Origin: Bacteroidales bacterium UBA2712
GTDB taxonomy: Bacteria; Bacteroidota; Bacteroidia; Bacteroidales; Paludibacteraceae
Length of the DNA: 64,000 bases
Reading direction: 5' to 3'
NCBI GenBank assembly: GCA_002354055.1
Contig: DEKW01000006.1
Coordinates: forward strand, 1 to 64,000
Below are positions 46,811 through 54,984 of this stretch, in pieces. Positions within the stretch are counted from its first letter, which is position 1. Each line of letters begins with the position of its first letter. The translations under genes were made by a program, and so were the position numbers. A model generated the notes under the pieces. That model saw nothing but the letters and a program-made list of their open reading frames with translations, was not told the DNA's origin and did not search any database.

Positions 46811-49399
46811 ATGAGAAAAATATTCATTTTGTTGGCGGCAACGATATGCGCTGTGGGTGCATATGCCGCATCTATCACTGCTTCGGACGTGGATTTCGGA
46901 ATAGTAAGTATCAAAGGGCAGAGTTCCGTAACGGCTACCGAAGAAATCCCTGTTTCGTGGAACGGGCTGAGTAATCAAGGCTATTATATCTATGCGGAAA
47001 TTACTTCCGGAGATGATAATTTCTTCATCAGCGGAGAGAGTTCCTATTACATGGGTTATGGAGCAAGCATGACCTATTCTACTACCTTTACGATTGGCTA
47101 CTATGCTGAGACCGCGGGTTCCTTTACCGGTACGCTCCGTTTCTATAGTTACGACATCAATTATAATGAGGTGGAGAAGATAGTCAACCTCAGTGTTGTT
47201 GTCAGTTCGGATGCTATAGTGGCCAACACCACTCCGTACGTGCGCATCAACTCTACCAGTGAGTTACACGAAGGCGATACTGTTGTGTTTGTGAATGAGG
47301 CAGCCGGAGCAGTCAGCGGTCCGCTGAACGGCACTTATCTGACGGCGATCACCGAAGGTGTGACCATCAATGCCACTGCCGGAACAGCAGAGATGCCGGA
47401 AGGCGTAAGGGCATTTAAGATGCATAAATACAGCGGCAACTGGCAGTTCCTCTTCATCGAAGATGAGACGACCGCCTTGCTCTTGGATTATGTATCGAAT
47501 AATGCCAAGGGTGCTTTTGCAACAGTTTATGCCGCCGGGCAGACGGTTAAGACATGGGAGATCAGTATCAGCAACGGCGAGGCAGCAGTCTTCCGTCCCA
47601 ACGATGCGGATCCTGCTTACCCGGTTCGGTTTAACAGCGACCGCTTTAAACCCTATAAGACCGAAGCTACCGGCACTTCGTTCGCGCTCTACAAGAAAGC
47701 CGGAGAAGCACAAGAAGTAAGCAGCTCTTTAGAGATCGAGGCTATCCAGTTTGGCGATGTGGAGTTGGGCGAGAGCGCTGAGGTGACGGTCAATTATACT
47801 GCCGAGAACCTGACGGATGATATCATCTGGGAGGTGGAAGGAACGGACGCTGCGTTGTTCAGCGTAACGGAGCAAGGCGACCGTACCGGCGGAACAGTGA
47901 CCATCACTTATCTCGGTACCGGCACGCAGCTTGGTACGGTAGATGCGCATCTGAGTTACTTGACGCAAGATATCCATCTGGAGATAATGGAAGGTACCGC
48001 GCCCATCACCATCAATCTCATACCGACGACTACCAAACTGACGAATCTGGCATTTGTGGGTGCTCCTTCCTCCATCGACCAGGGACAGTCCATCGACCTC
48101 AGTTCGTATATCGTCTATACGCCGAATGACGCGGCAGATAAGTCTTTGGTATGGAGCGTTGATCATACGTATCAAGGTGAAGTTAGTGAAGCAGGTGTGC
48201 TGACTGCCAAGCATGTAGGCGGTACCGTGACGGTGACTGCGACCTCGGTGCGCGTGCCGAGCGTGAGCGCCAGCCATACCCTGACCATCACCGAACCGGT
48301 CGTCACGGATTTCACGCTCTCGCACAGCGAGATGACGATGCACAAAGGCGATACGCAGACGCTATATGTGACGGCTATTGTGCCGGATTATGCAAGCGTG
48401 AGTCCTGCTTTCTCCAGCAATAACACCGCCGTAGCGACCATCAGTAACAGAGGTCTGGTGACGGCAAGAGGAATCGGTGAGGCGGTTATCACGGCTACTA
48501 TCGGCAGCGTGGAACGGATTTGTACGGTACATGTGCAGCCGGTGGATGTAACCAGCGTCAGCTTTGATCCTGCTACCGTGAGTCTGACGGTGGGCTCGTA
48601 CCTGCAGCTGAATCCGGTCGTGCTGCCTGCGCAAGCCAAGGACGAATACCCCATGACGTATGTCTCCGACAACGAGGCTGCGGCTACTGTGAGCGAGAGC
48701 GGTCTGGTTACCGGCATCGCAGAAGGCCAAGCCGTCATCACCGCTACTATCGGCGGCATGAGCGGGCAGATAACGGTAAACGTAGTTGCGGCATCGATGT
48801 TCACCAAAGTGACGGACGCTTCTACGCTGGCGGCGAAAGATACGATCGTTCTGGCTACTATTTATAACAACAGCGGCGTGATTGCCGGTCCGCGCGGTAC
48901 AGACAATGCCGGAAAGAAGAAACTGAGTGTTCTGACCGAAGGTGTAACCGTTACAGAGACAGAGGCATATGCTGATGAGGCTTGCCGTTTGGTACTGGGA
49001 ACGGAGAAGAACAAAGAAGGCTTCACGCTGACAATCGTAGGCGGAAAGACGATAGCCGTAACCTCTACAGGCAACGATATCGTTGATGCAAACACGCAGA
49101 ATTGCAAGTTCTGGGAGTTCGTAGAAGATGGCAATAACGGCTATTTCGTACGCAACCTCGGTAACACGAACGCGATGTTCAAATACCACTCGGGTAATGC
49201 GGCTATCAAGCCATACAAGCTCAATACCACCGGTGCTGTGTACGTTTATGCCTATGTGCGCAAGTACGTAGATCCGATAGTGACCGGCATGGATGAGACG
49301 CAGGCTCCTTCGATCGAAAGCCGGAAGATTCTTCGCGACGGACAGGTGCTGATTCTCCGCAACGGCGAGGTCTATACCGCCACCGGAATGAAGTTATAA
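46811..49399 (+). CDS. Secreted Ig-like protein with sorting tail
   Basis: 863 residues from ATG 46811; signal peptide MRKIFILLAATICAVGAYA. Order: an N-terminal Ig-like/Hydin-type domain (SDVDFGIVSIKG), a ~150-residue module like those in the giant protein (ending SFALYKKAG), a second Ig-like domain, three Big_2-type domains (each with SxxxxVATISNRGLVTA-like cores), another copy of the module (ending VYVYAYVRK), and the tail RKILRDGQVLILRNG..YTATGMKL. Third gene of the giant-protein operon. Probably co-displayed with it. Its end overlaps the convergent barrel gene by 6 bp. Confidence 0.88.
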   Translation: MRKIFILLAATICAVGAYAASITASDVDFGIVSIKGQSSVTATEEIPVSWNGLSNQGYYIYAEITSGDDNFFISGESSYYMGYGASMTYSTTFTIGYYAETAGSFTGTLRFYSYDINYNEVEKIVNLSVVVSSDAIVANTTPYVRINSTSELHEGDTVVFVNEAAGAVSGPLNGTYLTAITEGVTINATAGTAEMPEGVRAFKMHKYSGNWQFLFIEDETTALLLDYVSNNAKGAFATVYAAGQTVKTWEISISNGEAAVFRPNDADPAYPVRFNSDRFKPYKTEATGTSFALYKKAGEAQEVSSSLEIEAIQFGDVELGESAEVTVNYTAENLTDDIIWEVEGTDAALFSVTEQGDRTGGTVTITYLGTGTQLGTVDAHLSYLTQDIHLEIMEGTAPITINLIPTTTKLTNLAFVGAPSSIDQGQSIDLSSYIVYTPNDAADKSLVWSVDHTYQGEVSEAGVLTAKHVGGTVTVTATSVRVPSVSASHTLTITEPVVTDFTLSHSEMTMHKGDTQTLYVTAIVPDYASVSPAFSSNNTAVATISNRGLVTARGIGEAVITATIGSVERICTVHVQPVDVTSVSFDPATVSLTVGSYLQLNPVVLPAQAKDEYPMTYVSDNEAAATVSESGLVTGIAEGQAVITATIGGMSGQITVNVVAASMFTKVTDASTLAAKDTIVLATIYNNSGVIAGPRGTDNAGKKKLSVLTEGVTVTETEAYADEACRLVLGTEKNKEGFTLTIVGGKTIAVTSTGNDIVDANTQNCKFWEFVEDGNNGYFVRNLGNTNAMFKYHSGNAAIKPYKLNTTGAVYVYAYVRKYVDPIVTGMDETQAPSIESRKILRDGQVLILRNGEVYTATGMKL

Positions 49400-51331
49400 C
49401 TTTGCGCGGAGGAGCAGATGAAGATCGGTTCTGGTTTGTGGGCGGCTGTGTGAGGCCGCCCACTGCTTTGCATAAACGGTCTCGGAGACGCGGAAGTAAA
49501 GTGCGAGCTGCGGGATAATCTGCCATCTGAGGCACAGGTAAGCGCGACCGCCCAGACCATAAGTCGCAGGGATAGAAAAGGCGTACAGCACATCGTGCTC
49601 GTAGGTATAGATGCGGTTCGCCCATTCGCGCGCGTCGAAGCCCTGAAGCCGGAAGCGAAGGCTGAGAGGTGTATGGTGTACGGTGTAGGGTGTCAAATCA
49701 ATGGCTATATCTTGCGCCAGACTTACGCCGTAGGTTAGTTGAGGGGTTAGAGGATTAGTGGTTAGGGGGTTAGTGGTGAGGTTGGCTTCCGCGGTGGTAC
49801 GCAGCGACCAGCTGCCTTGAGACCAATCGAACTGCGCACGGGTGGAGTAGGTGGCATCACCTTTCTGCCGCGCGCGGAGACGGAGAAAAAGCCGCCATGC
49901 ATTGCGGCTGTACTGCAGCTCTGCCATGGCATCATATCCCAGAGTCTTAACAGCATCCCCTAAACCATACTTGTAGCCGCTGAAATAGAACACATCCCCG
50001 TAACCCGAAATCCGCCAGTTGCGCCAGCGGGTAATCTCAAAACCCAAGTACCCGCCGTTCTCGTCGTTGATGCGCGAGGTCTCGGAGAAAGCGTAGCCCA
50101 AGGCGTTATCGAAATACGGCGAGTAGTAGCGGTATAACGCCACAAGCGAGAGACCTTGAGTTGGGTAGAAACGGCTGCCGACGAGAACACCGAGACCCCA
50201 ACTATCATTTTGCGTTGTGGCGACCTCGCCGAAGGCATCGAACCAGCCGTGGTTGTACCGGAACGAAGCGCCTATGACTGCCTGATTGCGGCCGCGGAAA
50301 TAATGGCGGTTGTATTTGGCGTTGCGGTAGGGGTGAATACTGTCCGACCAGAGGTTCTCTATCGCCGTCAGTTGGACTTCCAGCCGTTTATGTCGCAGCG
50401 TGAGGTTGGCGCCCAACAGGTGATGCCAAGTGGAGTCATTCGCGCGGCGCATGGAGTAGAGTGCCGAAGCGTCCAGACGTGTCTGAGACGAGAAAGCATG
50501 GCGGATGGTAGCTCCTACGCCGTGCAGTCCTTCGCCATCGACCGACGAGTAATACCGCAAGCCCTGCTGCTGCATGCCAACTGAAGAGACATACGAACTC
50601 TTGCCGGAATGAAAGACCGGTGCGAGCACCAGACCCTGCCCGAAAGAGGCCTGGAAATTGCCACCGACGACCGTGTGCAGATGGGGCGTTATGTCGCGCA
50701 GTTGCAGATATGCACCGTATTGCAGATCCTTCGCTACACCTCCCACCGGCCGTCTCAACTGTGCGCCGAAAGTGACCTTCCTTTGATAATCAAACCTGTA
50801 GCGTCCCTGCACGTACATCGGGTCCGTACCTTCCATTCCTTCTATATTACGCGCATCCACGCGCGTGATAACCTCATGTGTCGCGTGGGCAAAGACCTCG
50901 CGGGGATGCAATTTTTGATTTATGATTTCTGATTTATGATTTCTGATTTGGACGAACGGCAACAGGTCGCGGATCTCGTACTCCGTCAGCGACGGGATGA
51001 GCCGTAGCTCGTATAGCGACTCAAACGGGTGTCTGCCGGCATAGGCGAGGATATCATCAATCTGCTGCGGCGAGAGAAAATATAGTTGCGAGAGTTCTTC
51101 ATCCGAAGTGTGGTTCAGGTCTATCGGCGCGTCATGCAGCGCGTACAGATCCGTCTGCAACTGCTCATAATCCACTTCGCTGAACTCCGTAACGGCATTG
51201 TAGATGTCCAGTACGATTTCGTCTAAGGTGAACGTTGAAGGTTGAAGGTTTACAGGGGCATCCTCGGCCCTTCCCTGAAAGGAAGTGAGGATGAATAAAA
51301 TGATTATTATGACTCGTAATTGTCGTTTCAC
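49394..51331 (-). CDS. Helix-hairpin-helix outer-membrane protein
   Basis: 645 residues from GTG 51331 (VKRQLRVIIIILFILTSFQGRA, a good signal peptide); an ATG at 51358 lies upstream of the transcription start and is unlikely. N-terminal ~110 residues contain two ComEA-like helix-hairpin-helix units (PIDLNHTSDEELSQLYFLSPQQIDDIL and PFESLYELRLIPSLTEYEI, written here only as recognisable parts), followed by a large barrel (GYLGFEITRWRNW, SLRFRLQGFDA). Well known as a hypothetical family in Bacteroidetes; the HhH suggests DNA or protein contact in the periplasm. Three seven-base DNA tracts are read through in frame. Confidence 0.8.
   Translation of the reverse strand: MKRQLRVIIIILFILTSFQGRAEDAPVNLQPSTFTLDEIVLDIYNAVTEFSEVDYEQLQTDLYALHDAPIDLNHTSDEELSQLYFLSPQQIDDILAYAGRHPFESLYELRLIPSLTEYEIRDLLPFVQIRNHKSEIINQKLHPREVFAHATHEVITRVDARNIEGMEGTDPMYVQGRYRFDYQRKVTFGAQLRRPVGGVAKDLQYGAYLQLRDITPHLHTVVGGNFQASFGQGLVLAPVFHSGKSSYVSSVGMQQQGLRYYSSVDGEGLHGVGATIRHAFSSQTRLDASALYSMRRANDSTWHHLLGANLTLRHKRLEVQLTAIENLWSDSIHPYRNAKYNRHYFRGRNQAVIGASFRYNHGWFDAFGEVATTQNDSWGLGVLVGSRFYPTQGLSLVALYRYYSPYFDNALGYAFSETSRINDENGGYLGFEITRWRNWRISGYGDVFYFSGYKYGLGDAVKTLGYDAMAELQYSRNAWRLFLRLRARQKGDATYSTRAQFDWSQGSWSLRTTAEANLTTNPLTTNPLTPQLTYGVSLAQDIAIDLTPYTVHHTPLSLRFRLQGFDAREWANRIYTYEHDVLYAFSIPATYGLGGRAYLCLRWQIIPQLALYFRVSETVYAKQWAASHSRPQTRTDLHLLLRAKL
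49668..49693. repeat. Heptad tract GTGTATG-like in the HhH barrel gene
   Basis: Units GTGTATG, GTGTACG, GTGTAGG, GTGTCAA. Encodes PYTVHHTP on the minus strand. Confidence 0.8.
49734..49780. repeat. Heptad-like tract GGTTAG in the HhH barrel gene
   Basis: Words GGTTAGA, GGATTAG, TGGTTAG, GGGGTTAG recur; encodes LTTNPLTTNPLTPQLT on the minus strand. Same word type as the CCCTAA tract at 194-230, in the other orientation. Confidence 0.75.
50912..50951. repeat. Heptad tract GATTTCT/GATTTAT in the HhH barrel gene
   Basis: TGATTTA, TGATTTC, TGATTTA, TGATTTC, TGATTTG. Encodes IRNHKSEIINQK between the HhH region and the barrel. Confidence 0.85.
51229..51252. repeat. Short heptad tract GTTGAAG near the HhH barrel N-terminus
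   Basis: CGTTGAA, GGTTGAA, GGTTTAC. Encodes NLQPSTF. Confidence 0.6.
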
Positions 51332-51335
51332 GGCA

Positions 51336-51367
51336 CAAAAGTACAAAATATTTTGCATTAATGCAAA
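51336..51367 (-). promoter_or_regulatory. HhH barrel promoter
   Basis: Minus strand TTTG (51367-51364), 20-bp gap, TACTTTTG (51343-51336). Transcription should begin within a few bases of the GTG at 51331, so the mRNA is nearly or fully leaderless. Confidence 0.8.
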
Positions 51368-51383
51368 ATTTTTCGTAACTTTG
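51352..51383 (+). promoter_or_regulatory. YbhN-like gene promoter, crossing the HhH barrel promoter
   Basis: TTTG (51352-51355), 20-bp gap, TAACTTTG (51376-51383), ATG at 51394. Both -33 boxes lie in a perfect 18-bp palindrome (TTTTGCATTAATGCAAAA, 51351-51368), and the two promoters cross. Confidence 0.85.
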
Positions 51384-51393
51384 CAGCGTTTTT

Positions 51394-52278
51394 ATGAACC
51401 AAAAGACGTTTTATCATATCATTGAGTGGGCTGTGGCGCTCGCAGCGTGCGTATTTCTGGGCTACAAACTGGTCACGTTCGAGGACTATCCTGCCTTGTG
51501 GGAGAGTCTTCGTGGCATGGCATGGCAGCACTATCTGGCGCTCGGCCTGTGTGTGGCGCTGATGCCGGTGAACATGGCGATCGAGGCGTGGCGGTGGCAG
51601 ACGTTAATGAATGAAGGAGTGAACGAATTAACGAGTGAACGAATGGCGTTCAGCGAGGCGCAGCGGCAGGTCTATTATTCCAAACTCGCCGGACTCATTA
51701 CCCCTTGGCGGCTGGGTGAGTACCCCGCGAGAGGGGTGTTAATGGGTGAACCTGTCTGGCCGCGGGTGTTGAGTATGGGGGCGGTAGGCAGTGCCACGAT
51801 GACGGCGGCAATCGTCATCGCCGGCGTGGTAGCATTGGCGTTCAGCCCATCGGTCATGGCGCAGTTAGGCGATAGTTATCTCTACGCCCTCGCAGCGGTT
51901 ATTCTGCTCTTGGCGATTGCTTTTGCGTTGGCACCCAAAGCCCTGAAGAAATTCGCCGAAGTGAACCAGCAACTGCTCTTCCGTAGCTTAGCCCAGAGCC
52001 TCATTCGGTTGCTCTGTTGGTGCGTCCAGCTCGCATTGGTGCTTTGGGCGCTGGGAGCGGTTACTGGTGATGGGTTACTGGTGATGGGTTACGGATTACC
52101 GATTTATTATCTGCTGGTGACCATCACGCCGAATGTGCCGATTGCGGAAGTAGGCGTACGCGGCGCATGGGCGATTGTAGTATTCGGGTCGATGAACGCA
52201 GCCTTGGCTGGCGTCCTGCTATGGGTGATAAACACCCTGCTACCCTGCCTCGGATGGTTCTTTTTTAGGAAAAAATAA
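51394..52278 (+). CDS. YbhN/UPF0104-like membrane protein
   Basis: 294 residues, about seven membrane helices, of the lysylphosphatidylglycerol-synthase-TM / flippase-like family. Motifs: AIEAWRWQTL, SKLAGLITPWRLGEYPARG, PNVPIAEVGVRGAWAIVVFG. The family is linked to lipid flipping and glycolipid traffic; substrate unknown here. Two seven-base tracts are read through: MNEGVNELTSERM in a cytoplasmic loop and VTGDGLLVMGYGL between late helices. Leader of only a few bases before ATG. Confidence 0.82.
   Translation: MNQKTFYHIIEWAVALAACVFLGYKLVTFEDYPALWESLRGMAWQHYLALGLCVALMPVNMAIEAWRWQTLMNEGVNELTSERMAFSEAQRQVYYSKLAGLITPWRLGEYPARGVLMGEPVWPRVLSMGAVGSATMTAAIVIAGVVALAFSPSVMAQLGDSYLYALAAVILLLAIAFALAPKALKKFAEVNQQLLFRSLAQSLIRLLCWCVQLALVLWALGAVTGDGLLVMGYGLPIYYLLVTITPNVPIAEVGVRGAWAIVVFGSMNAALAGVLLWVINTLLPCLGWFFFRKK
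51605..51646. repeat. Heptad-like tract GAGTGAACGAA in the YbhN-like gene
   Basis: GAATGAA, GGAGTGA, ACGAATT, AACGAGT, GAACGAA in sequence; encodes MNEGVNELTSERM. Confidence 0.65.
52059..52101. repeat. Heptad tract GTTACTG/GTGATGG in the YbhN-like gene
   Basis: GTTACTG, GTGATGG, GTTACTG, GTGATGG, GTTACGG; encodes VTGDGLLVMGYGL. Confidence 0.85.
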
Positions 52279-52285
52279 CAAAACC

Positions 52286-52317
52286 CTTGCGTATGTCGCA
52301 AAAAAGCAGTAATTTTG
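52286..52317 (+). promoter_or_regulatory. malQ promoter
   Basis: CTTG (52286-52289), 20-bp gap, TAATTTTG (52310-52317), with the extended TTGCGTATGTC form and GTAGCCG after the -7 box. Leader about 35 nt. Confidence 0.85.
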
Positions 52318-52355
52318 TAGCCGAAAGTGAAAAATATAAAAAACACCATTATACC

Positions 52356-54959
52356 ATGAACATTAATTTTCAGATTCATTATCGTGCCGAGTACGGCCAG
52401 AGTCTCTGCGTGATTGAGACGCAGGAGTCGATTTTAGGCTGGTCTGAGAAAGACCCGTTGGTGCTGAATTGCCAAGGAACCGATTTCTGGCAGGCAAACG
52501 TCCCCATTAGCGATTTTGCCGGCAGTATTCAGTACAAATATGCGATTCGTCTGCAGGACGGACGATATATCTATGAGGCAGGCGAACCCCGTACCTTGGC
52601 TCTCAAAGCCGCTGACAAGAAACTCGTCGTTCGCGACGCTTGGCAGGCAAGCACCTATGAGGACAGTTTCTATACGACCGCCTTCCTCAAGTCCCTTTTT
52701 ATGCGCCATAACCCCGCTAAGGTGAAGGTCCCAAAGGGTAACGTCCGTTTCTCCATCGACCTGCCGCAGATCCTGCCGACACAGGGCGTAGCGATCGTCG
52801 GTAACTGCCCGGAGTTAGGCGACTGGAATGTCGATAACAAGCTCGTTATGAGCGATGCGGAGTTCCCGGTTTGGAAAGCAGATATCAAGGTCTCGGAGGC
52901 GCAGATCATCGAATATAAATACCTCGTTTATGACCTCAAGACCGGCGCGCAGGTAGATATGGAGTGGGGTGAGAACCGCCAGATCTGGGGCATCGAGAAG
53001 GGTATGGTCATCTGCCAGAACGACCGTGGTTTCCGCCGCACGCAACCGCGATGGAAAGGTGCCGGCGTAGCTGTTCCGGTCTTCTCGCTCCGTACGGAGG
53101 AGGGCTTCGGTATCGGTGAGTTCCAGGACCTCAAGAAGATGGCAGACTGGGCTGCGGCTACGGGTCAGAAGATGATCCAGACCCTGCCGATCAACGATAC
53201 CACGCTCCGTCATAATAACCTCGACAGTTATCCTTACAACGCTGTTTCCGTTTTCGCGCTTCATCCGATATATATCAATATCGAGAAGATGGGTCGCCTG
53301 ACGCCGGCGCAGAAGAAGAAATACGAAGCGCAGAAAGCGGAGTTCAACGCCCTCAAGATCGCTGATTACCAGAACGTCTATGACGCCAAGACCGTCTTCT
53401 TCAAGGCGCTCTTCAAGCAGGACAAGGATGCGCTCTTCTCCTCCGAGGAGTATAAGGCGTTCTTTGCGAAGAACCGTGAGTGGCTCGAGCCCTATGCCGA
53501 GTTCCTCCACAAGCGCGACAAGCAGCCGAAGGAGTACTACTATTTTCTGCAGTTCCATGCCGACAAACAGCTGGCGGACGCAGTGGCTTATGCTCACTCA
53601 ATCGGCGTGGCGATGAAAGGAGATATACCTATCGGTATCAGCCCCGACTCCGTCGATGCAGCCGTTTATCCGGAGCTCTTTAACCTGGACGCTTCCGCAG
53701 GAGCACCGCCCGATGACTTCTCTATCTCCGGCCAGAACTGGGGATTCCCGACCTATAACTGGGATAAGATGGCAGAGGATAACTTCGCTTGGTGGCAGAA
53801 ACGGTTCCGTAAGATGCAGGACTATTTCGATGCTTACCGTGTAGATCATATCCTTGGTTTCTTCCGTATCTGGCAGATGCGCAAGACGGACGTGTGGGGT
53901 CTCTGCGGTCATTTCGTTCCGGCGCTGCCGTACAGCTACGACGACCTCTGTGCGCAAGGCGTTTGCCTCGACTGGGACCGTATGACCAAGCCCTATATCC
54001 GCTCGAATTTCTTAGGTGATGTCCTGGGTTATGATACCGAGTGGGCGAAGAAGAATGCCCTTCAGACCCGCGATGGATACGTCTATTGGTTCCGTCCGGA
54101 GTTTGATACGCAAGTCAAAGTGCAGGAGTGGTACGACCGCCTGATGGAAGATCCGAAGCAACTCAAAGCAGCAGGCTTGAGCAAAGAGGCTGCGAAGAAT
54201 ATCTGCAACGGCTTGATTTATCTCCATTGCGAGGTGCTGATGGTAGAAGACCAGCGTCGTCCTGGATGGCTCCATCCGCGTATCTCGATCTACCAGAGCC
54301 ACTCTTTCAACGAGCTCTACTCCGACCAGAAAGAGGTGCTCATGCGAATCTACAATGAGTATTTCTATCGCCGTCATACGCAGTTCTGGCGTGATTCCGC
54401 GATGCGCAAACTGCCGACGCTTATCGGCGCAACGAAGATGCTCTGCTGCGGCGAGGATCTCGGTATGGTGCCCGCTTGTGTGCCTGACGTGATGCATGAG
54501 TTGCAGATCCTCAGTCTCGAGATCCAGCGTATGCCGAAAGACCCGACGGTGAAGTTTGCACACCCTGCCGACGCTCCGTATCAGTCTGTCTGCACCACCG
54601 GTACGCACGACATGAACCCGCTCCGCGCGTGGTGGGAAGAAGACCGCGCGGTAACGCAACAGTTCTACAATGAGCAAATGGGCTGGTGGGGCGATGCCCC
54701 CAAAGAGATGACGCCGGAGATCGCAGAGTTCATCATCAACCAGCATATGTATTCACCTGCGATGTGGACCATCCTGCCGCTGCAAGACTGGCTCGCTATC
54801 GACGGCGACGTACGTATCAAAGACCAGTTCTCGGACCGCATCAATGTGCCCGCTAACCCGCGCCATTTCTGGAACTACCGCATGCACCTGTCCATCGAAC
54901 AGCTGCTAAAGGAGAAGAAACTGAATGAGAAAATAAAGAAACTCACGTCGGTGAGATAA
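52356..54959 (+). CDS. malQ: 4-alpha-glucanotransferase with two N-terminal starch-binding domains
   Basis: 867 residues from ATG 52356 (MNINFQIHYRAEYGQ); an upstream in-frame ATG at 52287 precedes the transcript start. Two CBM20-like domains (1-120 and 125-235, the second with VAIVGNCPELGDW) followed by a GH77 amylomaltase domain: GIGEFQDL, YPYNAVSVFALHP, FDAYRVDHILGFFRIW (nucleophile Asp), GEDLGMVP (acid/base Glu), TGTHDMNPLRAWWEED. Rearranges maltodextrins during starch or glycogen use in the cytoplasm. This CBM20-CBM20-GH77 architecture is usual in Bacteroidales. Confidence 0.96.
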   Translation: MNINFQIHYRAEYGQSLCVIETQESILGWSEKDPLVLNCQGTDFWQANVPISDFAGSIQYKYAIRLQDGRYIYEAGEPRTLALKAADKKLVVRDAWQASTYEDSFYTTAFLKSLFMRHNPAKVKVPKGNVRFSIDLPQILPTQGVAIVGNCPELGDWNVDNKLVMSDAEFPVWKADIKVSEAQIIEYKYLVYDLKTGAQVDMEWGENRQIWGIEKGMVICQNDRGFRRTQPRWKGAGVAVPVFSLRTEEGFGIGEFQDLKKMADWAAATGQKMIQTLPINDTTLRHNNLDSYPYNAVSVFALHPIYINIEKMGRLTPAQKKKYEAQKAEFNALKIADYQNVYDAKTVFFKALFKQDKDALFSSEEYKAFFAKNREWLEPYAEFLHKRDKQPKEYYYFLQFHADKQLADAVAYAHSIGVAMKGDIPIGISPDSVDAAVYPELFNLDASAGAPPDDFSISGQNWGFPTYNWDKMAEDNFAWWQKRFRKMQDYFDAYRVDHILGFFRIWQMRKTDVWGLCGHFVPALPYSYDDLCAQGVCLDWDRMTKPYIRSNFLGDVLGYDTEWAKKNALQTRDGYVYWFRPEFDTQVKVQEWYDRLMEDPKQLKAAGLSKEAAKNICNGLIYLHCEVLMVEDQRRPGWLHPRISIYQSHSFNELYSDQKEVLMRIYNEYFYRRHTQFWRDSAMRKLPTLIGATKMLCCGEDLGMVPACVPDVMHELQILSLEIQRMPKDPTVKFAHPADAPYQSVCTTGTHDMNPLRAWWEEDRAVTQQFYNEQMGWWGDAPKEMTPEIAEFIINQHMYSPAMWTILPLQDWLAIDGDVRIKDQFSDRINVPANPRHFWNYRMHLSIEQLLKEKKLNEKIKKLTSVR

Positions 54960-54984
54960 ATTTCGTAATCCCGTAATAACGTAA

